64,000 nucleotides of DNA from Aquila chrysaetos chrysaetos. Lineage: Eukaryota > Chordata > Aves > Accipitriformes > Accipitridae. This document shows positions 55,201-64,000 of the stretch, one piece after another; position 1 is the first letter of the stretch, and every line of letters starts with the position of its first letter. Both the position numbers and the translations under genes were made by a program. A model generated the notes under the pieces. It ran no database searches and was not told the origin of the DNA. It saw only the letters and a program-made list of their open reading frames with translations. The stretch covers positions 71,028,742-71,092,741 of the forward strand of contig NC_044007.1 in NCBI RefSeq assembly GCF_900496995.4. Direction: 5' to 3'.

Positions 55201-57594
55201 GCCAAACTACTTTTAGTTTTAAGAAAAAACATTTCCATTTCAAATTAAACCAGATCAGGTTTTTTCTGTATTTGCCTCCAGAGTCTTTTGTGAAGGTGGG
55301 AGTATACATATAGGAGACTAACATTGACTTGAGGTAGAGGGGAGAAAGGGAAGACACAGACATCAAAAAGGAACAACAGCGGAATTCAGGATGAAGGTGA
55401 ATTTTCTTAGTGGTTTTCTGGTTTAGATTTCAGAAGCAATAGTGGCAGAAGAGGATGAGGAGGGACGACTAGATCGTCAGATTGGAGAAATTGATGAGCA
55501 GATGTAAGTAGATCAATTTTTCCTCAAACTTTCTGTTCTCCAGCAGTAATGGATCACTATTTGACTAGAGTGATAAAGACATTTTTAATTTGAATCTTCT
55601 GTGATAGTACCTTTCATTAATCACCTAAATAGACAGACTCCCTCAAATTGCTTAATGATACCTAATAAAAACATGAATTTTGGTGCAAATTTATTTGCAA
55701 AAGAGAGAATGCACTAGAATCACTGAAAGTACAGCAAGCAGGCATGGGCAAAATAAAGCAATAGAAGGCAAATTCTTTGAACAAACTGTCGCCCTCCCCC
55801 CTGTCAAATGTCTTAATTTGTACTTCCGTAAGAATTCTGATTGATGTAGAATTTATGTGAACATTTTTAAAAAACAAGGTCTGATATTCTGTATGCGATT
55901 AAAATTTCAATAATGAGATTTGGGTGGTTTGGCCATCCGTTTGCTGTACTGAAAATGTCCTGTTATGTGACTAACTCTCCTTGTTTCTAATGAAAGTTTA
56001 TTTAAAGGTTTTGTTGAATGATGGACTTTATTACATGAAGTGGTTTTTTTTGTTTTGTTTTCTTGAAATGGTAGGTGTAGCAGTTGGATAAGCATTAGTT
56101 TAAACTCTAGGTAACCTGAAATACAGCTTAGTAGAACAGATTGTTCCCATTACCATGTATCTTAACACGTTGATTAACAGTGATTGTGGCAATGGTAGCA
56201 ATTGAAAAGAAAAACATTAATTCTGATTTTAATGAACCTTGCAACAAAAAGAAGACACTAAAAATTAAAGCAACACTTAAGCTATCTGTACAGTTTTACA
56301 TGCTACAGGTAATCAGCATATAACAACAGCAGCATTGGGTTCAAACTGAGCTTTGGTAGTACATGAATGTCTTTTAACAATGTTCATGTAATTTTGGAGA
56401 GGGCTTGATCTAAACCTGGCTGTCTTTGAGCATTCATTTTTCCCAGTAGTTTAGGATGCTATAGTACGTAGACCCAAATTCAGAAATTTGTAGAGAATTT
56501 GAAGTTTGTTAGCATAATTATTTTTCCCAAAAATAAAAGTTCCAAATAGACTTTTAAAGACTGTTTTTGTAGCTTTGTCTTCTGAGTGTATTTAAATTCG
56601 GGCTACTTCAAATTAAATTCAAAATCAGATTAATTCCAGTGACATTCATGTTTTCCTTTAGCCTTCAAATCTTCATCTGCCACTGCCTGTAAGTAATCAT
56701 ATTGCAGATATGCAAGGGGAAACAGGATCCAGATAATAATCTTTCCTTGTTGACTCTTCTAGCAAATAGGAATGAAAGAAGCAAAGATGTATTTAAATCT
56801 GGCTGATAGGACTTGGCATTTTCAACAAAATAGCCTGTTACAATGGCTAGAATAATTGTTATAAAACATATTTCCAGGACAGAACTTTTTAAGTAAATGG
56901 AAAACTGAAACTTGTGGATTGTGTTTACTTAAAATGTTCTGTTATAGCACACAGTAAGCAGATAAAGAATCTGAACACTTGTGCTGCTTTTCTTATTTTC
57001 AGAGATGCTGTCCCTAAGTTATCAAAATTGATAGCCAGTTGGTATCTCGCCTTTCTACCATATATGAAAACCATAAGTGAAGCAAAGAATGGCATCTCTT
57101 CCTCTGTGGAAGTGGATATTGGTTCTGTGTGCTTTTTTAAAAAATGATTTGTGGTCGTATTGCAGTTGTTAAATTCTTGGATTAGATCTAATTGCTAGAG
57201 AATTGACTACACCTCTCCTCTCATCTGGTCTGTTTCCACTTGATGAACACAGAGAAGGTGCACAAGCATATTGAAAGCTTATTTTTTCAATCGATGGGAA
57301 GCTAGCAAGTTGTTTTTATCCCAAGTTGGAGAAGCAAAATCCAGCACTGTAGAAAATCCAATTAATGTGGAAAGGCCACAAATGTTAATAGGTGGTTTAC
57401 TTTTCAACAGTGAATGTTACCGCCGTGTTGAGCTTTTGCGTAACCGCCAGGATCTGATGAAGGAGAAGCTAAAGGAAGCCATGAGATTAAGAGCAACACA
57501 AGAGAAAGAGGATGAAGCTGTTGGTAGCGAAGATGAAGAAGAATTGCAGGATTTGCTGTCTCAAGACTGGCGGGTGAAAGGGGCTTTGTTGTAG
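46147..57594 (+). CDS. ZNF830: Zinc finger protein 830 (CCDC16), ten-exon form
   Basis: Nuclear zinc-finger protein known in mammals for roles in pre-mRNA processing, DNA-damage response and early development. Exons: 46147-46268, 46415-46514, 47452-47572, 48129-48162, 49560-49774, 50111-50201, 50882-50945, 54011-54091, 55427-55503 and 57411-57594. They splice to 1089 nt, or 362 residues (human about 372). Features: N-terminal [13 protein letters not shown] and [17 protein letters not shown]; one C2H2 finger ([24 protein letters not shown]-x2-C-x12-H-x5-H, residues about 49-71); an acidic [14 protein letters not shown] run in exon 5; conserved block LPADFFDSK...[49 protein letters not shown]; coiled-coil C-terminus ending [13 protein letters not shown]. 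Intron 1 is AT-AC. The human gene is a single exon. Confidence 0.96.
46269..46414 (+). other. ZNF830: ZNF830 intron 1: U12-type AT-AC intron
   Basis: 146-bp intron that starts ATATCCTC (U12 consensus ATATCCTT) and ends CCAC. A branch-point match TTCCCTTAAC lies at 46393-46402 (consensus TTCCTTAAC), about 13 bases before the AC, the usual U12 spacing. Splicing here joins [12 protein letters not shown], which agrees with the human protein FAKYNRLGQLSC. No GT-AG pair gives this junction. A GGGA repeat lies inside the intron (about 46326-46346). Confidence 0.92.
46415..46514 (+). CDS. ZNF830: ZNF830 exon 2 (zinc finger)
   Basis: 100 nt, (K)[13 protein letters not shown] through VLGKQHRE; donor gtcagc. 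Encodes the whole C2H2 finger. Confidence 0.95.
47452..47572 (+). CDS. ZNF830: ZNF830 exon 3
   Basis: 121 nt, [15 protein letters not shown] through ELKKVK plus one base; acceptor ctttacag, donor gtaagg. Includes the basic VKRK, a possible nuclear-localisation motif. Confidence 0.93.
48129..48162 (+). CDS. ZNF830: ZNF830 exon 4 (small)
   Basis: 34 nt, (G)[10 protein letters not shown] plus two bases; acceptor ttacacag, donor gtaagt. It is needed to keep frame between exons 3 (ends phase 1) and 5 (starts phase 2). The low-conservation Ser/Thr-rich sequence makes it less certain than its neighbours. Confidence 0.8.
48469..48530 (+). repeat. Diverged dispersed repeat, copy A
   Basis: About 61 bp in ZNF830 intron 4 that aligns at about 80% by eye with 51660-51720 (shared tagaatgaaaata, tggcatgc, gcatact). 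The family is unknown. Confidence 0.55.
49560..49774 (+). CDS. ZNF830: ZNF830 exon 5 (acidic)
   Basis: 215 nt, (G)[13 protein letters not shown], the [14 protein letters not shown] run, through VIANSLPA; acceptor tttactag, donor gtaatg. The acidic run is coded by a GAT/GAA/GAG triplet repeat. Confidence 0.92.
50111..50201 (+). CDS. ZNF830: ZNF830 exon 6
   Basis: 91 nt, (D)[16 protein letters not shown] through EKVVE plus two bases; acceptor ttcttatag, donor gtaagc. Matches the conserved human block DFF...HSGSIEKAEIHEKVVER. Confidence 0.95.
50882..50945 (+). CDS. ZNF830: ZNF830 exon 7
   Basis: 64 nt, [16 protein letters not shown] through PEVDAK; acceptor catttcag, donor gtaagt. Confidence 0.95.
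51073..51335 (-). mobile_element. CR1 LINE 3' fragment (antisense)
   Basis: About 260 bp in ZNF830 intron 7. The minus strand reads as a CR1 3' UTR and ORF2 tail. On the + strand it shows the typical ttggaagggacct, gaccacctctctaggaagcc, cattccagtgtttgac and cttcctaatgtcc strings. Diverged and 5' truncated. Confidence 0.88.
51660..51720 (+). repeat. Diverged dispersed repeat, copy B
   Basis: Partner of 48469-48530, in ZNF830 intron 7 and in the same orientation. Confidence 0.55.
51811..51862. repeat. A/C-rich low-complexity tract
   Basis: Runs of A separated by CCC, in ZNF830 intron 7. Confidence 0.75.
52340..52387. repeat. (GTT)n and oligo-T tract
   Basis: GTT triplets followed by a run of over 20 T, in ZNF830 intron 7. 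Confidence 0.8.
54011..54091 (+). CDS. ZNF830: ZNF830 exon 8
   Basis: 27 codons, [15 protein letters not shown] through MRQVNT; acceptor ttccttag, donor gtaagt. Confidence 0.96.
55427..55503 (+). CDS. ZNF830: ZNF830 exon 9
   Basis: 77 nt, [15 protein letters not shown] through EIDEQ plus two bases; acceptor ggtttag, donor gtaagt. Confidence 0.96.
57411..57594 (+). CDS. ZNF830: ZNF830 exon 10 (last)
   Basis: 184 nt, (I)[15 protein letters not shown] through [11 protein letters not shown] and the TAG at 57592-57594; acceptor ttcaacag. Coiled-coil C-terminus; the ending is strongly conserved. Confidence 0.96.
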
Positions 57595-58066
57595 CATTTC
57601 TGCAACATGGTTGATATTCTCTTTACCTCTCATGTTATTTCCATTGTTAGAAGTGAGATGCTTTTGTTGAATATTTATTTAAAGATGATTGTGAGATGGT
57701 AAAGAGCCAAGTGTATTAAAAACCCCCAGCTTTGTAGATCTACAGTGGTGTATTACTTGCTGTAAAAACTGTATATTGCAAATGTTTTACAATATTGAAT
57801 GCACCTTTCCTATTAAAATTATTGGTTTCCTACCAGAGGTATTTTAATGGGATTAATAAGTAACTGAAGAATCTCTAAGGTTTTGGAAGCATTAGATATA
57901 TCTGGCAATTTTGAGACTTGGGTTATTGTGTATAGAAGTAAAGGACTTGCAAAAGTGATGGTGTATGGAGTTTTCCCAGATTGGGGGGGTTAGGGAAAGG
58001 AAAATATTCTGCATTTATGTTATCTTAAAATTTATAAGTGCTCTTCCGTCCATTGCCCCAGCTCCC

Positions 58067-58072
58067 AATAAA
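58067..58072 (+). promoter_or_regulatory. ZNF830: ZNF830 polyadenylation signal (candidate)
   Basis: AATAAA 473 bp after the stop, followed by a T-rich stretch. A nearer ATTAAA lies at about 57812. Confidence 0.5.
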
Positions 58073-58099
58073 ATATGTACAGTTTTTTCAGGATCTGTT

Positions 58100-61000
58100 A
58101 CAGTTTCTCTGTGTATGTAAGGACTAAGCTCAGAAATGTTGAGCTACAGCTTTTCCACAGATACTCTGTGATGTGCCATAGGCAGTGCTGAATATTTTTC
58201 TTTATAGTATCTTGTTTTGCTTAGTGCAGCCATAGTATAGCATACCTCATATTTCTTGAACCAGAGGGGTGAAAACACAATGGTTACATATTTGCATAAC
58301 TAAATGAAAGGGTCACAAAATGCCAGAGAGGAAGGTACTGCACTGGAAACTGATGAGGTAAAATTTATCTAGCTGTAAATACTGGAAATTTTCTTAAGGT
58401 ATCTTAGACACAGAGAGCATCTAAAATTGGTTTCTGTTCTGATAAACACAGATGAAGTAAAATCGAGAACCAACAAACTTGAGAAGACTGGAACATGGAA
58501 AGCAGAACTACCTTGAGCTTTGGTAAGTATCTCTCTTTTTTTTTTTTTTTTTCAATGAAGCATTTTTATTTTACTTTTGCAAATCTTAAAACATTTCAAA
58601 TTTGCTGAGGACTTTTGAAAAAATAGGAGAAATGTGTGGTTTGAGATTTTTATCAAAAAAGCAAAAAAGTAAAGTTGTGAAAGAACAGCTTAACATTTTC
58701 CTTTTTTTTTTTTTTTTTTTAAAGATTCTAGTTTTAAAACAAGTTCGTGAGGTTTTAAAGGGAGAAACCAAGCTTTGTTCTTATGAGAGCATTCTAAATA
58801 CTTGCCTCAAAGATGTTTACTAACCAACCAGTAAAGAGAAAAACTAAAGCTAGATGTTTGATTTGCCTGTTTCAGAAGAAAGACTTGATATGGTGGGAGC
58901 CCTTTCCATGTTGTGAGATGCCTTTTTACCACTCCTGGTTTCCGTGATCCTTGGGTTCAGCTCTTTCTTTATATTTCTAAAGCTGTCAAAATTCAAGCAA
59001 TGGTCCTTAGCAGTTTGGTGCATCCATTTATTCCTGCTCACATATGCTGGCTTACAGCCACTGTTTTTTGGTTGATTTAATAACCATAAGTGTAAGTAGC
59101 TGTTACTTTAAGTTGCTAAAATGTTTGACGCAAAGCTGCAGTCTTAGGTGAATTAGTAGTGTTGCTGAGACAGCAACATTCAGATAGTATCGAAATAATG
59201 AATGTTTTGGCAAGTTGGAGAAAACTTAGTTGGGCCAAAACTGAAATAAAATTTGCTTATATAGCATGAAACATTTGAATATCAATGTATAAGGTGCCTA
59301 TCATGCTGTGGTGAAAGATCTCTAGACCCCTTTATCACTATAAAGAGAACTTTCAGCTGAGAGGGTGACACAATATTAACAGGTAGACAGGTTTTGGTTT
59401 GTTTTTTTTTTTTTTTTCAAAACAAAACAAAAGACACTCCCCCAGTTTCACTCCTGAGAAGGGCTAAGCTAAGTTTCTAATTGTTCTACTTATCTTTGCT
59501 TTTCACTGACCTCATTCACCAAAGCATGCTAGCTTGTTAACACTGAACTTTAGAACCACTCTACATTTGGCTTAATGTCAGAGAAATAGAGGTGACTAAA
59601 GTCAGGTTACACTGAGTGTCATGGACATACATAGATGCTTTTACAGTATAAAAATGTTAATTTCTGAGCTTATAACTTACACTTCCATTTTGTACATATA
59701 TCTGTAACTTTTGTTTTGTACATGAATATGCAAATCATGGTTTCAACTGCAGATAAATAGGAAAGGAACTAAGCATTAAAACAGTTCAGCTGTTTCAGTT
59801 CAGTTGCCCTCCTCTTTAGAGATATCTAGTGGCAAGAACCTAACCAGTGAGTTTAGTTACAGTACAGGGAGCTTGTACATTCAAATCCAAACGAGTGCAG
59901 CCTGTTGTTTTAATTATAAGAAATAGATGGCAGGAGTAAACACCAGATCACTCATTACTCTATTTGTTATCCTTGCATAACTTCTGTTGAAAGAGTAAAG
60001 ATGATGAACGTGCCAGTGGGTGTACGTATTGCTGAGGAAGTAACTGACAGCATTGGTCCCTCTTGGCTGTTGCTTGTTCAGCAGTTGGTACTTTTTTCCA
60101 TGGAGGAATCTCATAGTTCCACAATATTGTGTGCAACTGTACATTTCTTCAACATTTGAAACAAAGCTTTTAGAGAGCTCTGTGAAGAAGATAGGAGTGA
60201 CTTTGCTATCTGTGTCCTGTGTGACCGTTGATGTACACGTGCTGTTGTGTCAAGAACGCAAGAAATCATCCTGCTTTTTAGCAATGAAAGTAGCATGGCT
60301 GTAAGGGAGAAGAGGGAATTATCCCAACCTTACTGAATAGTCAAGCTAATTTATCAAGGTAAATGATCTCCTGTGTCTTAGAAAAACATAGGCATAATGA
60401 ATTTATATTTTAAGTCTGTCATCAGTTTTAGAAAACAATTTTATGAACTTCTGATGAGCTATTCAGCTAGACGATTACCCAGAGCAAATAATTGTTTTTA
60501 AAAATACATACTTCCTTAATTTCTTTCTAACTTCTTAACTTTCTTGAATTCTATTTTTAAACAAAACAAGATGAAAGCAATCCTAATAACTAGCTCTGTC
60601 CATAGCCACTATTAAAAATGAGGTTTTAATATCTGGCACAGTAGAATTGAGAAGAGTATTTTAATTCTCTGATCTCCAGGACATCCAGAAAACTGAAGAA
60701 TCAGAATTAAGGAGGAAGACTTAGCATTTGTAATCCTTATTTATTGATATAATAATGGAGAGTGTTGCCCAAATTCAAGAACTGTGGAATTTCATGCCAC
60801 CAAAAAATAGTTGCGATTCCCCAGCACAGTGGTTTTGAAACTGGTAAGTAACTTCCAGGGCCAAAATGTGCGTGCGCGCGTGCGTGTTTGAAGTGGAGTT
60901 CCAAGTAGCAGCTCTGCAGGGAGCAGCTAACTGCAGCTGCAACTGCCAATTGTTGGTAGTTAGCTGTTCTTTGGCAAGTGCAATCAATCACAAATGGTAG

Positions 61001-64000
61001 TCTGTGTGCTAACTTCTCTCCCACCATGGAAGAAATAAGCTGTTGCTGTCATGACTTCGAAGTAGATGTGGAAAAAAGGGCTGTATTTGGTACAGAGGAG
61101 CCCAAAAGTGATTGCGCAAAAACAACCAAAGCAAACCAAAATAACAACAAACAACAAAACAGTGGTCTCATTTGCTAACATGATTGTTTGTCATTCCTTC
61201 ACTAAAGCATATAAATATAAAATTTGCTCTGAATTACAAATACTGGTTAAAGAGCACATTAACATTAGTTTTGGTCAGGCCCCCTGCCAACAAATTCAAT
61301 CTGAAGAGAGACAAATTTTGCTTATTACATGCCCCTGTGATTAAATTCTCTGCATTTTATCATCTTAAAAACACTGAGCTAGAAATAACTCTAATGAGAA
61401 AAGTCATATTACTCAAATGTTTTCAGCATTTAAAAAAACTTTCTTTTTTCTTATAATCAAGAAAGCTTGCACTAGGAAATCAGACATTCAACCAATAGAA
61501 ATCATGCTGTAGCTGTCATTAGAAACCATAATGTGAGTATATAATGTTTCAGAAATTCCCTTTTGTTAAGTACCATCAGATGAATTTGACACTTCTCTTT
61601 CATTTCAGTTACTGTCTTGAGACATATGCCAGTCTGTAGAGTGACAGGACACATGCACTGATGCAGAAACTGATTTAATCAACATTACTGTATTCCTTTC
61701 TGGAACCAAGGAGTAAGTACAATTCAGTGGCAAGAAAGGCACTATTACTTGTATCCCTAGAAAGTGTTGCTTAGGCCAACAGATTGAAATTTTCTGGTGT
61801 GAAGCAGTTTTTCAGTGTCTGCCTTCATTTATCTTCAGTTCATCACTTCACTTAGAACTATCCTGGCCTGTCAGCTGGGAAAAGAAATGCAAGCAGTTCC
61901 CTTGTGTAGACATCTAAACCAGGTATTTCTTCCAAAAATACAGCAGAGGGACTAATGCCTTGTGTAATTGGTGGTTACAGCAGTTACAGAGGATATGAGA
62001 TATCTCTCTTCAAATCCCTCCTCTCTATGCTGTCCTTTGAACTAGTTGAGCAGCCTAACAATGATGTCATTCTTTGCTTTAGAAGCTGTGCCACTGTAAA
62101 ATGATTGCATTAGTGAACATATGTGACTTTCTTGTTCGGTAATTCCCAAGAAGGGGAAGGTCCCGTTCCAAGTACATAAATAGTGCTGAAATACATTCAG
62201 CAGAGATTGAGGCTGTGGAATAAACTGGATTTGGATCTCTCCCATCCCAGAGAAGCGCTCTTGTTTTCATGCTGTTGTGTATTTAAAAAACAAACCAGGG
62301 ATGCTTCTATTTCTGCCTAGTTCAGGTGGGAAAGGTTCAGCATGGGCTCTAAGACTGTCTTGTGAAACCTCACAGAAACACCTTGCCCATGCAACCCGGT
62401 GAGGCTGAGGCACTTACCGGGTGCCTACATTCATGGCATCAGCGAGATTTATGCTGTTAGCTTCCTAGGAGCCTTGACTGGCACAAATATGCACCTTGGG
62501 GCCCATAGATGCCTTCTGGCTATGTCTGAGAACAGAAAGCACTCTGGGTATTAGCAAAGGACTAGATTATGTGGCTGAATACCTCTAACTTTACTTGTTT
62601 TCCTTCTGGTTGACTAGTCTAGCCAGCATTTGTACTTTCTATTTTTTCTCACTTGAGAAACATTAACAGAGCAGCTTGAATTTGTTTGAGACATTTGCCA
62701 GAACTCTGCTAATGATTTGATGATGTGAAAGCTGCAGAAATTGTGCTGTCTTTCACTTGGAAACTCACAGTTGTGTGGGCAGTGACCTTTTCATATCAGG
62801 TGCATACTTCCTCTTGTCTACCTCTGGGCATGAGTGGTTTAGTTTTCTATCTATCTTGGATAATACTATTTTTTACTTTTTTTTTTTTTCCCCTTCAGAT
62901 GTACCTTCTTGTGTTTTGTTTGCCTGTTTTGTATATTAAAGCTATCCAGGAACAACTTCTTGCCACTCAAATCTTTTCCAGCTAAAATAATTAAATTAAA
63001 ATGAGTCCTCAATTAGCCTAGCTTTTATCACATTTCTGCCTGTATTTTTTGCAAAAGCCCTCTCAAAAGACTTTTTTTTCCTTCCTTTGTCCATGTGTCT
63101 TTATTTCACCTCTCCTCATTTCACACACAAACGTACCCCTACACTAGTTTGTTTAAATCTCAGTCTTTTCTAGCCAATTCTGCAAGGCACATGGGAATTA
63201 TTTATGTGAAAGATGCTATACGCGACAGAGCTGCTGCTGCCCTTTACCTAGAAGCTTTACTGGGAGAGTAAAGCCTTGACCTACTTAGTGTTGAGCTGCA
63301 ATAATGTTCTATTTTTTTTTCATTTACACTAGCCAGGCTAGCCAGAGAAATAGCTTTTGCTGTTCAGGAAATGAAGAGTATGGAGGTCTCTGCTGTGAAG
63401 GCGGCTTCAGCTCTCCTTTCAAAAGTAAGAAGTTAAGTATATTTTAAGTAAAATATATATAGTTTAAGTAATAACAACACAGAATTTTATCAAGGTTAGT
63501 ACTACAGCCTATAGTTCTTCCAACCTAAGGCTTGGAATAGTTAATTCAACATTGGGTAAGGCTTCCTGTGTGCTGGGATGCAATGAGGCATTCTGTAATC
63601 TTCCTCAGCAGCCTTTATTGCCAAGAGGTGCTTTGTGGCTGCATCTGTATTGAAAAAGCTGTTGACTTCTACAGGTTTCCAAGTCTGGATGCACGTCTTG
63701 GTCATACTGTAGTTCCAGGCTCAGACTCAAGACCCAGACACATAGGAGCTCTCTGTACCCTAGAGTCCGTGGAAAATAATAGTGATATGCCCCAGAAGTA
63801 TTCAGCCGGGGCAGTGAGGGGAACCGGGACCCCAAGCTAAATACCTGGAGACAAGTATAGACCTTAGTAGAGTAGGGATGGAGGTTGTAGAATTAGTCTC
63901 ACATCATGAAGGATGCTACTCACTTGCACTGCCAAAAACTCTGCTTTCTCATGAGGATAAAGCAGTAAATGTGAAAGTATTGCCAATGCCCTGAGAGGAG
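58100..64000. other. Region downstream of ZNF830, no supported gene
   Basis: 5.9 kb of mostly AT-rich sequence with oligo-T tracts (about 58534-58551, 58700-58720, 59401-59417, 62876-62890) and an alternating GTGC/GCGC stretch at about 60867-60888. ORFs on both strands are short and unrecognised. One exon-like segment is listed separately. Confidence 0.6.
63333..63424 (+). other. Exon-like segment, unassigned
   Basis: 92 bp preceded by a T-rich tract and cactag, and followed by gtaaga. One frame reads RLAREIAFAV...AASALLSK, and a second frame is also open, so coding is not established. It may be an exon of an unknown transcript or a chance match. I do not recognise the peptide. Confidence 0.2.

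Larger units (their letters stand above)
46515..57410 (+). other. ZNF830: ZNF830 introns 2-9
   Basis: Introns at 46515-47451, 47573-48128, 48163-49559, 49775-50110, 50202-50881, 50946-54010, 54092-55426 and 55504-57410. All are GT-AG. Intron 2 begins with a run of 16 G (46541-46556). Intron 7 carries a CR1 tail and A/C-rich and T-rich tracts. Nothing else was recognised. Confidence 0.75.

Overview
The window is vertebrate nuclear DNA and almost certainly from a bird. Evidence: split genes with GT-AG introns, CpG-rich promoters, several CR1 LINE fragments (one about 2.9 kb), and an avian-type retroviral solo LTR. No bacterial, plasmid or phage features were seen. Chromosome and species cannot be fixed from the sequence; a bird other than chicken is plausible.

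Four protein-coding genes lie head-to-tail on the + strand. (1) FH, fumarate hydratase: the last seven coding exons (human exons 4-10, identical exon lengths) at 2596-11067; exons 1-3 lie upstream of the window. (2) CHMP5, an ESCRT-III protein: complete, 8 coding exons, 219 residues, 11565-21729. (3) BAG1, an Hsp70 co-chaperone: complete, 7 coding exons, 209 residues in the short form, 22615-42160, with an 11.7 kb intron 5 that hosts a large antisense CR1. (4) ZNF830 (CCDC16), a nuclear zinc-finger and splicing-associated protein: 10 coding exons, 362 residues, 46147-57594. All exon junctions were placed by hand from splice sites and reading phase, and each spliced frame closes without a stop.

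Gene spacing is tight: FH stop to CHMP5 ATG about 0.5 kb, CHMP5 stop to BAG1 ATG about 0.9 kb, BAG1 stop to ZNF830 ATG about 4 kb. The three complete genes each start in a GC-rich island with ETS, CCAAT or GC-box motifs, as expected of housekeeping genes. The genes act in different processes (TCA cycle, membrane scission, chaperone control, pre-mRNA processing or DNA damage), so co-regulation is not implied.

The most interesting points are: an AT-AC (U12-type) first intron in ZNF830, with a near-consensus 5' site and branch point; a ten-exon ZNF830, while the human gene is intronless; a gene order joining orthologues found on three human chromosomes, with CHMP5 and BAG1 co-directional instead of head-to-head; a CR1 whose ORF1 remnant looks like an SGNH esterase and whose reverse-transcriptase core has been cleanly deleted; and an exact 169-bp tandem duplication in a BAG1 intron. 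The last 6 kb (58.1-64 kb) holds no gene I can support, only one weak exon-like segment near 63.4 kb.
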